DNA of 5,694 bases, taken from Leptospira sp. GTDB lineage: Bacteria; Spirochaetota; Leptospiria; Leptospirales; Leptospiraceae. This document shows, piece by piece, positions 1-5,694 of the stretch. The notes under the pieces are model-generated. The model made no database searches. It saw only the letters and a program-made list of their open reading frames with translations, and was not told where the DNA came from. Each line of letters opens with the position of its first letter. Positions within the stretch are counted from its first letter, which is position 1. A program made the position numbers and the translations under genes. The DNA lies in contig JALOTI010000145.1 in the NCBI GenBank assembly GCA_025457985.1, positions 1-5,694 of the forward strand, read 5' to 3'.

Positions 1-703
1 CCATCAATTTTAAATTCATCAGATTCGGAATAGGATGTGGTACAACAGGAATCTTTTCTCTATCAAAAATCACGATCGTGAGACCTGATGGTCCTATGTT
101 TTTTTGAGCTCCCGCAAATATAACCGAAAAATCTTCGATGTTTAGTTTTCTGCTTAAGAGTTCACTTGTCATATCTGCAAAAAGAGGGGCTTTTTTTAGT
201 TTAGGAATTTCTTTGTATCTGGTTCCATAAATTGTATTATTGGATGTGATATAAACATACTTGGCATCATCATTTACGAGATCATCGGTCAGCTTGGGAA
301 TTGCTGTGAACTTTGATTCTTTTCCATCAAAAATGGATTTTACATTTGGATAGAATTTTTTTGCCTCTTCAAAAGCTTTGTTAGACCAAACGCCTGTTAG
401 TGAAAAGTCAGCTGTCTCACCCTCTTTTAAATAATTGAGAGGTAGTGCAGAAAATTGCAGAGTTGCTCCACCCGGAAAATAAACTACAGCATGTCGTTCT
501 GGTATGTTTAGAAGGCTACGTAAGTCAGAAATGGATTCGTCCAAAATAGTTTGGAAATGTTTCTCCCTATGGCTCATTTCCATGACAGACATTCCAGTAC
601 CTTGGTAGTTTAGAAACTCCTCTTTTGCTTCTTCGAGGACTTTCGTCGGGAGCATCGCTGGCCCTGCGTTAAAATTATAAATTCTATGTGTAAAACTGCC
701 CAT
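1..703 (-). CDS. serC: Phosphoserine aminotransferase SerC, 3' part cut off by the window edge
   Basis: This pyridoxal-phosphate enzyme transfers an amino group from glutamate to 3-phosphohydroxypyruvate, giving phosphoserine, the second step of serine synthesis in the cytoplasm. The window holds the first 234 residues; family members are about 360 long, so roughly the last third lies beyond base 1. Visible motifs are NFNAGPAMLP near residue 10, MEMSHR (His45, Arg46), GGATLQF near 78-84, Trp106, SNNTIYGT at 154-161, the cofactor aspartate Asp177 in ADMTSE, and GAQKN with the Schiff-base lysine Lys201. The ATLQF and SNNTIYGT forms resemble Bacillus-type rather than E. coli-type SerC, where I recall an Arg replacing Thr81. 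The ATG at 703 is chosen because an in-frame TGA directly precedes it (704-706) and the NFNAGP motif follows shortly. Only a weak GGGTG-like ribosome site lies just upstream. It is divergent from the P83/100 gene. The frame is intact throughout. Confidence 0.95.
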   Translation of the reverse strand, partial: MGSFTHRIYNFNAGPAMLPTKVLEEAKEEFLNYQGTGMSVMEMSHREKHFQTILDESISDLRSLLNIPERHAVVYFPGGATLQFSALPLNYLKEGETADFSLTGVWSNKAFEEAKKFYPNVKSIFDGKESKFTAIPKLTDDLVNDDAKYVYITSNNTIYGTRYKEIPKLKKAPLFADMTSELLSRKLNIEDFSVIFAGAQKNIGPSGLTIVIFDREKIPVVPHPIPNLMNLKLM

Positions 704-828
704 TCACCCACAGAGTTTTGAAACTTCACTAGGGGGTAAATATCTTTTTTAGGAGCCAAAACTTGCTTTCCAGAAAAGGGATTTCCGATAAAAATTGGTG
801 CATCTTAAATAAAAATCGAGAGGGATAC
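704..828. promoter_or_regulatory. Divergent intergenic region between serC and the P83/100 gene
   Basis: The two genes point away from each other, so promoters for both should lie in these 125 bases. The best plus-strand candidate I can find is TTGCTT (763-768), an 18-base spacer and GATAAA (787-792), which only loosely matches a sigma-70 promoter. TTAAAT at 805-810 is another possible -10 element. I found no convincing minus-strand promoter and no operator-like inverted repeat. That promoters exist here is inferred from gene orientation; their exact position is not resolved. Confidence 0.35.
818..824 (+). promoter_or_regulatory. Ribosome binding site for the P83/100 gene
   Basis: The purine run GAGAGGG ends four bases before the ATG at 829. 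It supports that ATG over the upstream in-frame TTG at 763, which would add 22 polar residues ahead of the signal peptide. Confidence 0.6.
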
Positions 829-2511
829 ATGAGATTTTCTCGTTCCATCATTTTCTTATTGTTTGTTGTCGGACTTTCCGTTTCCGCACAATCCAAAGCA
901 CCGCTTGGTGAGTCCGAAATCAAAGGTGCAAAAAAGATTGAATTTATTAATAAATCCTTACGGAAGGCATCGGATGATATCATTCAGGAAAATGCAGAAT
1001 TGGGGAAAAAACTCTCTGAAAGTTTAGGCAAAAAGGAAAATGTCACCGTTGATGGGATCACAATTACACGTATTTTGCCAGGTAAAGATGGGAAAATGGG
1101 TGCAGATATTTTATCCATCTCAGAGTCTCAATCCTTTGAACATGTAAATTCCATAGCCAGAATTATATCCGCTTATATAGAAACTTCGTTTCAATACAAG
1201 GCAGGTGGTGCTGATACTCTCGCACAATACGTACTCTATTACAACGCGGCTCACAGAAAGGACTCTAATTTTTTTGCAAAAAAATACACAGAGGCTGTCA
1301 TTACTTCTACCAGCCCATCAAAAATTGGAATTGATACCAATTATCGAAATTGGCCGGGAAAAACGGAAATCATCATTCCAATTGAATCTAATATTCTAAA
1401 AGACGGTGGTAAGGATATTACAACTGATGAATTGGAAAAAGATGTAAATAAAAACGTTCAAAAAGAAAAAGACAAGGCTACGAAAGAACGGATGGAAGAC
1501 GAAGCCAAAAAAATGGACAAACTTCAAAAGGATAAACTGAATGAAGAAAAAAAGATCATCCAAGATAAAAAACAAGAATTAGCCAAAGAAGAAAAGGCAG
1601 TAACAGATAAAAAGGAATCCTTAAAGAAGGAAGAAGATAAGGCAATTGCAACTTTAAATGAGTTAAAAAAAGATCCCGTCAAAAACAAAACAGAGATAGA
1701 AAAAAAGACAGAAGAAATCAAAAAAATAGAACAAGCTAAACAAGAAACTGCCAAAAAGGAAGAAGCTGTAACTGCAAAAAAAGAAGAATTGGCAAAGAAG
1801 GAAGAACAAGTAGCAAAAAAAGAAGAGGCTAGAAAAGAAGGTTCTACGACTTCGAGTGGAGATACGGCAAAAAAAGAAGATGTTGTCGCAAAAGTGGAAG
1901 CAAAAGTTGAAGAGCTTAAAACTGAATTAGACAAAGCCAAGGAAGAACTTAAGAAAAAAGAAGAACAAAGTGATAATGTTGTTAATAACAAAATCCTTTT
2001 TATGAAATTTGTTAAATATGATTCCGATGGTCATTATTCAAATGAACTATGGGCTATCGATCCCGCAAAAGATGATGCTCTCTTTAAGAGTCCTTACAAT
2101 AACATCTGTTCAAAAGAATTTAAAGAGATAGCAAATCAGGGAGTACTTGTGTTAGGTTACGATGGAGAGAAAGTGGAGAATCGGAAGCACAAACTTGTAA
2201 TTCTAGACCCTGACAAACTGGGAGTTAAAAAAACAAGCACAGATGCTGACATCTTTTGGAGAACTCCCATGGTCAACCGTGATGACAAAATCTATGTAAT
2301 CGAAAAATTCAAAGATAAATACCATGTTTCCCGTTTTAAAAATGACCTAACCTTCGAAGTAAGGTCGGGGGAACCTGTGGAGGAAAACTCAGAACTTACT
2401 TTCTTTGGTGATAAACTTTATGTTACGGGAAAGCCAAAGGACGGAGATAAAACGACGATTAAAGTTTTCAAAAAAGAAGACCTAAGTATTATCAAAACAA
2501 TCGCTCCGTAA
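829..2511 (+). CDS. P83/100-family secreted protein with long Lys/Glu coiled coil
   Basis: This 560-residue protein resembles the P83/100 antigen family of spirochaetes (Borrelia P83/100, Treponema homologues); its molecular function is unknown. Residues 1-20 form a signal peptide: MRFSR, a hydrophobic core, then VSA with probable cleavage after Ala20. There is no lipobox cysteine, so it should be exported by signal peptidase I rather than lipidated. Residues about 30-190 form the conserved N-terminal domain; ALFLSYYN-like YVLYYN (134-139), NFFAKKYTEAV and YRNWPGKTEIIIPIESNIL match what I recall of the Borrelia protein. Residues about 195-380 are a charged Lys/Glu coiled coil with repeated KKEE units. 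Residues about 385-560 are beta-rich, with repeated short strands such as KLVILDP and DKIYVIEKF, compatible with a propeller-like domain. The only cysteine is Cys427. It is probably monocistronic: divergent from serC, and followed by a hairpin and a convergent gene. Confidence 0.85.
   Translation: MRFSRSIIFLLFVVGLSVSAQSKAPLGESEIKGAKKIEFINKSLRKASDDIIQENAELGKKLSESLGKKENVTVDGITITRILPGKDGKMGADILSISESQSFEHVNSIARIISAYIETSFQYKAGGADTLAQYVLYYNAAHRKDSNFFAKKYTEAVITSTSPSKIGIDTNYRNWPGKTEIIIPIESNILKDGGKDITTDELEKDVNKNVQKEKDKATKERMEDEAKKMDKLQKDKLNEEKKIIQDKKQELAKEEKAVTDKKESLKKEEDKAIATLNELKKDPVKNKTEIEKKTEEIKKIEQAKQETAKKEEAVTAKKEELAKKEEQVAKKEEARKEGSTTSSGDTAKKEDVVAKVEAKVEELKTELDKAKEELKKKEEQSDNVVNNKILFMKFVKYDSDGHYSNELWAIDPAKDDALFKSPYNNICSKEFKEIANQGVLVLGYDGEKVENRKHKLVILDPDKLGVKKTSTDADIFWRTPMVNRDDKIYVIEKFKDKYHVSRFKNDLTFEVRSGEPVEENSELTFFGDKLYVTGKPKDGDKTTIKVFKKEDLSIIKTIAP
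1411..1968 (+). repeat. Coding region of the Lys/Glu-rich coiled coil, purine-rich low-complexity
   Basis: This stretch encodes residues 195-380 of the P83/100 protein. The coding strand is strongly purine-biased, built largely from AAA, AAG, GAA and GAG codons. KKEE occurs at residues 266, 309, 317, 323 and 330, the last four 6-8 residues apart, as expected for heptad-like spacing. A longer near-repeat, AVTDKKESLKKEE (257-269) and AVTAKKEELAKKEE (313-326), starts at bases 1597 and 1765. The same bias creates a long spurious open frame on the minus strand. Confidence 0.8.
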
Positions 2512-2530
2512 CTTTTATATGTTTAACACT

Positions 2531-2563
2531 CCATCCTCCAGAAAAAGATTCTCTGGAGGGTGG
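2531..2563. terminator. Hairpin between convergent genes, probable bidirectional terminator
   Basis: CCATCCTCCAG (2531-2541) pairs with CTGGAGGGTGG (2553-2563), giving 11 pairs with one G-T wobble. A2542 and T2552 add a twelfth pair and leave a 9-base loop. The stem is GC-rich in an AT-rich setting. On the plus strand it is followed by TTTAAATTT rather than a pure T run, and on the minus strand the following bases are also only modestly T-rich. It starts 19 bases after the P83/100 stop codon and ends 18 bases from the end of the TPR gene, so it is well placed to end both transcripts. Confidence 0.8.
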
Positions 2564-2581
2564 TTTAAATTTCGAGGTAGT

Positions 2582-3688
2582 TTAGTCTTTTAGATATTCG
2601 ATTCGTTCTCGGATCGCTTCGTTGGACGGATGTTTTTTCGATAGATCTTCTAGAAGTTTTACAGCTTGCTGTGTTTTTCCCATTTCATCCCAAATATCAG
2701 ATAGCTCCAAAGCCGGTCTTGGATCATTAGGGGATTTATTAATCAAATTGAGGTAGATTTCTTCTGCATGTTCTAGGTCGCCAATCAGCCGTAATGCTGC
2801 CGCCTTTCCAAGAAGCGCAAAATAATCTTCACCAGAAGCAAGTATTTTGTTAAAACATTCTAAAGCCTTGTCATAATTACCAAGACCTCGTAATGAATCG
2901 GCATAACGGTTGATGATAAGTTTGTTTTCTGGATCAAATTCTAAAATTTGTTCCCAATATACAATTGCAGACTTAAAATCCTTTTTTCCTCGGAAAGATT
3001 CAGCAAGTCCATACAGGGCAAAGAAGTTTTTGGAATCTAGACTTCTTGCTTTTTCGTAATAGATGATGGCCTTTTCAAAATCTTTAATCTTTCGATAGCT
3101 ATTTCCAATCTCTGTCAAAATCTTTATATTGTTAGGTTGGCTAGCAAGAAGTTTTTCCCACCACTGAATTGCTTCAGCATACCTTTGGCATGCAAAATAG
3201 AGATGTCCAAGTCCAACAATAACATACTGGTCATTTGGATTTATCTGTAGGGCTTCCATGTAGTAGACTTCGGATTCTTTGAAGTTTTTTATCTTTCTAT
3301 GAGCATCCGCAACTCGAGATAGTATACTTGCGTCTGTTATAGTTATATGATGAAATTCTTCTGCGACTTCTATGATTCGTTTGAGACTGTTGAGATCTCT
3401 GTAAGCATTCATAAGTCCCATTAGGGAAAACTTATTGGTGTTATCCTGTGCTAAACATTTTCTATAGTATTGAATGGCTTGTTCCGGTTGTTTTGTCTTT
3501 GCATAATAATCACCAAGCCCGACGAGTCCGTATGTATTACCAGGATCTTCGTCCAGTAAAATATCCAATCTTTCTTTGGCTTCTTTGAAACGTCCTTGGT
3601 CTAGGTAGCGGTAAGCTTCTTTAGCGAGGGCTTTGATTTTGGAGAATTTTTCATCTTCCCTTGACTTTTCTAAATCTGTATTTTCCAT
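2582..3688 (-). CDS. Tetratricopeptide repeat protein, ten tandem repeats
   Basis: This 368-residue protein is almost entirely a TPR solenoid, a scaffold that usually binds peptides or protein partners. It has no signal peptide or membrane segment, so it should be cytoplasmic. Ten repeats can be phased by the Gly/Ala-8, aromatic-11, Ala-20 and Pro-32 pattern, starting near residues 18, 52, 86, 120, 154, 188, 222, 256, 289 and 323. All are 34 residues except the eighth, which is 33. The third (86-119) is degenerate, lacking Ala-20 and Pro-32. Six repeats carry Arg at position 12, and several have aromatic pairs at 23-24 (YY, WW, YW). No catalytic domain is attached, so the specific role cannot be named. 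The ATG at 3688 is the only reasonable start because an in-frame stop lies at 3704-3706. No good ribosome binding site precedes it, which suggests weak translation initiation. It is convergent with the P83/100 gene and divergent from ilvB. Confidence 0.9.
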   Translation of the reverse strand: MENTDLEKSREDEKFSKIKALAKEAYRYLDQGRFKEAKERLDILLDEDPGNTYGLVGLGDYYAKTKQPEQAIQYYRKCLAQDNTNKFSLMGLMNAYRDLNSLKRIIEVAEEFHHITITDASILSRVADAHRKIKNFKESEVYYMEALQINPNDQYVIVGLGHLYFACQRYAEAIQWWEKLLASQPNNIKILTEIGNSYRKIKDFEKAIIYYEKARSLDSKNFFALYGLAESFRGKKDFKSAIVYWEQILEFDPENKLIINRYADSLRGLGNYDKALECFNKILASGEDYFALLGKAAALRLIGDLEHAEEIYLNLINKSPNDPRPALELSDIWDEMGKTQQAVKLLEDLSKKHPSNEAIRERIEYLKD

Positions 3689-3799
3689 TTCGCAGTCTAT
3701 GGATCAGGTTCTGGATTTAATCAGTAAAAATCTATCTAAAAACGAGAGAACATTGACTCCTGGCCCTTTTTTGGAGAAATGGCATAAGGAGGAAACCTC
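3689..3799. promoter_or_regulatory. Divergent intergenic region between the TPR gene and ilvB
   Basis: Promoters for the TPR gene and for ilvBN should both lie in these 111 bases, judged from gene orientation. TTTAAT at 3716-3721 is a fair -10 match for ilvB, but the bases 17 upstream are a poor -35. I found no closed leader peptide rich in Ile, Leu or Val codons and no terminator-antiterminator pair, so classical attenuation of ilvB is not supported. CTCCT (3757-3761) could pair with AGGAG (3787-3791) in the ribosome binding site, but five pairs across a 25-base loop is weak. Confidence 0.35.
3785..3792 (+). promoter_or_regulatory. Strong ribosome binding site of ilvB
   Basis: TAAGGAGG is fully complementary to the usual 3' end of 16S rRNA and ends 7 bases before the ATG at 3800. 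It fixes the ilvB start and is by far the strongest such site in the window; serC and the TPR gene have only weak or unrecognisable ones. Confidence 0.9.
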
Positions 3800-5506
3800 A
3801 TGTCTCAAGCATCTGAAGCTATCACTGGCGGCCGGCTTATGGTCGAATTATTGGAAGAAGCTGGTGTCGAAATCGTCTTCGGATACCCTGGTGGTGCCAT
3901 CCTCCCGTTCTACGACGAACTCTATCATAGCAAAAAAATCAAACATATCCTTGTACGACACGAACAAGGAGCCATCCATATGGCGGAAGGGTATGCTCGA
4001 TCCACGGGCAAATTGGGTGTTTGTATTGCAACTTCTGGTCCAGGTGCAACCAATTTGATTACTGGACTTACCGATGCCAAAATGGATTCGGTTCCCATCC
4101 TCGCGATTACAGGTCAAGTGGCTACAACGGCGATTGGAACAGATGCCTTCCAAGAGGCAGATATCTTTGGAATCACCATCCCAATAACCAAATACAATGC
4201 CCTCATCAAAAAAGCAGATGATATCCCGAGACATTTTGAAGAGGCGATAAAGATTGCGATGGGTGGAAGGCCTGGTCCAGTTCTCTTAGATTTTCCGAAA
4301 GATGTTCAAACGGAAAAGACAACGGTTCGGAAGGCGGCAAAGCTAAAAATTGCTCCTCACCATTACGAACGACCAAAACTTGTGGGCGATCCTCAAGAAT
4401 TTGCTGATGTTTTAAATCAAGCAAAACGTCCGTTACTCTATGTAGGCGGTGGTGCAATTAATTCTTTTGCATCCGCCGAGATTAAGGCGTTAGCAGAAAA
4501 AGCAAATGCTCCTGTTACGATGACGTTAATGGGCCTAGGTGCTTTCCCGGGATCACACCCGCTTTCTGTTGGAATGTTGGGTATGCACGGAACTGCGTAT
4601 GCAAATAAAGCAGTTCTCGAGTGTGATTATATATTGAATCTGGGAGCTCGATTTGATGACCGAGTTGCAAAATTCCAAGATTTTGCACCTAACGCGATAC
4701 GTGCACATATTGATATTGATGCTGCTGAATTTAATAAAAGAGTCAACGTTGATTATTTGATGCATGGTGACTTAAAGGATGCGATCCGTGAGATATTACC
4801 CTTTATCAAAGCCGGCGATCGAACAGAATGGACAAAAAGAATTCAAGAATTAAAGAAATCTCATCCACTAGACTATGACAACTCTGGGGATACAATTAAA
4901 CCGCAGGATTTTCTAAACCAAGTATACCACCGCACAAAAGGAAAAGCAATCGTCTCTACTGATGTTGGTCAGCATCAGATGTGGGCAGCTCAATACTACC
5001 TCTTCGATGAAGCGAATGCTTGGCTCACTTCCGGAGGACTTGGGACTATGGGATATGGACTCCCAGCGGCAATCGGAGCCAAGTTTGGAAACCCAAACAA
5101 AACTGTTATTTGTGTAACGGGTGATGGAAGTTTTCAAATGTGCATTCAGGAATTGGCTACCATCGCACAATCCAAGTTAGGTGTAAAAATTCTATTATTC
5201 AATAATAACTTTTTAGGTATGGTCCGCCAATGGCAAGAGTTGTTTTATGAAGAAAGATTCAGTGAGTCTCAATGGACTTACAACCCTAACTTTGTAAAAC
5301 TTGCGGAATCTTATGATATCCCAGCGATGAGAATTCAAAACAAATCTGAAATCGAAAAAGGCTTAGATTTTTTTCTTAAGGATGAAAATGCAGCTTTAAT
5401 TGAAGTAATGATTCCAGCAGAAGAAAAAGTATTCCCGATGATCCCTTCTGGAAAGTCACAAACTGATCTGATTGAGTTTAAAGACCTTGGGCGGATGAAA
5501 AAATGA
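3800..5506 (+). CDS. ilvB: Acetolactate synthase, large catalytic subunit
   Basis: This thiamine-diphosphate enzyme condenses two pyruvates to acetolactate, or pyruvate with 2-oxobutyrate to acetohydroxybutyrate, the first common step of valine, leucine and isoleucine synthesis. At 568 residues it has full family length. Three domains are visible: the N-terminal pyrimidine-binding domain (about 5-170) with [14 protein letters not shown] and the catalytic glutamate Glu55 in RHEQGA; the central FAD-binding domain (about 190-335) with GARFDDRV (282-289); and the C-terminal diphosphate-binding domain (about 365-540) with the GDGSFQM metal motif from 441 to [12 protein letters not shown] at 468. 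Sites known for herbicide binding in plants are mostly conserved (Ala33, Asp287, Trp478, Ser550), but the proline of ITGQVP is Ala108 here. It overlaps ilvN by 4 bases, indicating coupled translation. The symbol could also be given as ilvI; the assignment to acetolactate synthase rests on the FAD-domain motifs, the Trp478 context and the ilvN partner. Confidence 0.96.
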   Translation: MSQASEAITGGRLMVELLEEAGVEIVFGYPGGAILPFYDELYHSKKIKHILVRHEQGAIHMAEGYARSTGKLGVCIATSGPGATNLITGLTDAKMDSVPILAITGQVATTAIGTDAFQEADIFGITIPITKYNALIKKADDIPRHFEEAIKIAMGGRPGPVLLDFPKDVQTEKTTVRKAAKLKIAPHHYERPKLVGDPQEFADVLNQAKRPLLYVGGGAINSFASAEIKALAEKANAPVTMTLMGLGAFPGSHPLSVGMLGMHGTAYANKAVLECDYILNLGARFDDRVAKFQDFAPNAIRAHIDIDAAEFNKRVNVDYLMHGDLKDAIREILPFIKAGDRTEWTKRIQELKKSHPLDYDNSGDTIKPQDFLNQVYHRTKGKAIVSTDVGQHQMWAAQYYLFDEANAWLTSGGLGTMGYGLPAAIGAKFGNPNKTVICVTGDGSFQMCIQELATIAQSKLGVKILLFNNNFLGMVRQWQELFYEERFSESQWTYNPNFVKLAESYDIPAMRIQNKSEIEKGLDFFLKDENAALIEVMIPAEEKVFPMIPSGKSQTDLIEFKDLGRMKK

Positions 5507-5694
5507 AACACACACTCAGTATTTTAGTAAATAACCATCCAGGGGTAATGAGCCATGTCTCGGGTCTTTTCACTCGCCGTGGCTATAATATTGATTCGAT
5601 TGCCGTTGGTGTAACGGACGATCCAGAAATTTCTTCCATGACGATAGTTCTGAATGGAGATGACTTTGTTGTTGGGCAAGTTAAGAACCAACTT
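5503..5694 (+). CDS. ilvN: Acetolactate synthase, small regulatory subunit, cut off by the window edge
   Basis: The window holds the first 64 residues of the small subunit, which activates the catalytic subunit and usually gives it feedback inhibition by valine. Full-length members are about 160 residues or more, so most of the second half is missing. The visible part is an ACT domain: [14 protein letters not shown] (10-23), [11 protein letters not shown] (25-35) and [11 protein letters not shown] (38-48). It aligns without gaps to E. coli IlvH as I recall it, and Asn11, Gly14, Ser17 and Asn29, positions tied to valine binding or feedback resistance, are all retained. The ATG overlaps the ilvB stop as ATGA (5503-5506), and a GGGCGGA-like purine run just upstream may serve as ribosome binding site. 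The symbol ilvH is equally usable; no stop or frameshift is seen before the edge. Confidence 0.95.
   Translation, partial: MKHTLSILVNNHPGVMSHVSGLFTRRGYNIDSIAVGVTDDPEISSMTIVLNGDDFVVGQVKNQL

Noticed and set aside
763..828. An upstream TTG start that would lengthen the P83/100 protein by 22 residues
   Set aside because: The added residues are polar and would displace the signal peptide from the N terminus; the ATG at 829 has a purine-rich ribosome site and is followed directly by the signal sequence.
1524..1991. A 155-residue open frame on the minus strand, rich in Ser and Phe
   Set aside because: It is the complement of Lys/Glu-rich codons in the P83/100 coiled coil (GAAGAA reads as TTCTTC). 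It lacks any known domain and overlaps a well-supported gene.
3753..3781. TTGACT at 3753-3758 as the -35 box of an ilvB promoter
   Set aside because: No acceptable -10 element lies 16-18 bases downstream, and the start site would fall inside or next to the ribosome binding site.
3633..4058. A plus-strand open frame across the TPR-ilvB gap, with a Leu/Val/Ile-containing stretch from the ATG at 3700, considered as an ilv leader peptide
   Set aside because: It does not stop before ilvB, overlaps both real genes, and has no accompanying terminator-antiterminator hairpins.
3848..5170. Several minus-strand and alternative-frame open frames inside ilvB
   Set aside because: They lack recognisable domains and lie wholly within an intact, fully motif-supported ilvB.
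1..5694. A novel multi-gene system, such as a defence, mobile or toxin-antitoxin cassette
   Set aside because: Every gene belongs to a known family, spacing and orientation show separate transcription units apart from ilvBN, and no repeats, integrase, transposase or tRNA boundary were seen.

Overview
The window looks like an ordinary chromosomal segment of a spirochaete, most likely a Leptospira species and possibly a saprophytic one. The main evidence is a P83/100-family antigen, a family known from Borrelia, Treponema and Leptospira. The AT-rich composition and the mix of amino-acid biosynthesis genes fit this. The genus is an inference from gene content; no rRNA or other firm marker is present.

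Layout from left to right. (1) serC, phosphoserine aminotransferase, on the minus strand, with its C-terminal part cut off by the left edge (1-703). (2) A 125-base divergent gap. (3) A 560-residue secreted P83/100-like protein on the plus strand (829-2511), with a signal peptide, a conserved N-terminal domain, a long Lys/Glu coiled coil and a C-terminal beta-rich domain. (4) A 70-base convergent gap holding a clear hairpin that probably terminates both genes. (5) A 368-residue cytoplasmic protein on the minus strand (2582-3688), made almost wholly of ten tandem tetratricopeptide repeats. (6) A 111-base divergent gap. (7) ilvB, acetolactate synthase catalytic subunit (3800-5506), with a near-ideal ribosome binding site. 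(8) ilvN, the regulatory subunit, overlapping ilvB by 4 bases and cut by the right edge (5503-5694).

How the genes relate. ilvB and ilvN form a translationally coupled pair that makes acetolactate synthase for branched-chain amino acid synthesis. serC supplies serine and lies in a separate, divergent transcription unit. The P83/100 and TPR genes have no evident metabolic link to these enzymes; P83/100 acts outside the cytoplasm and the TPR protein inside it.

I see no mobile element, CRISPR array, tRNA, rRNA, toxin-antitoxin or defence cassette, and no evidence of an undescribed multi-gene system. The most interesting details are an arginine ladder in the TPR array, an internal near-repeat exactly eight heptads apart in the P83/100 coiled coil, and an alanine in the acetolactate synthase at a site linked to herbicide tolerance.
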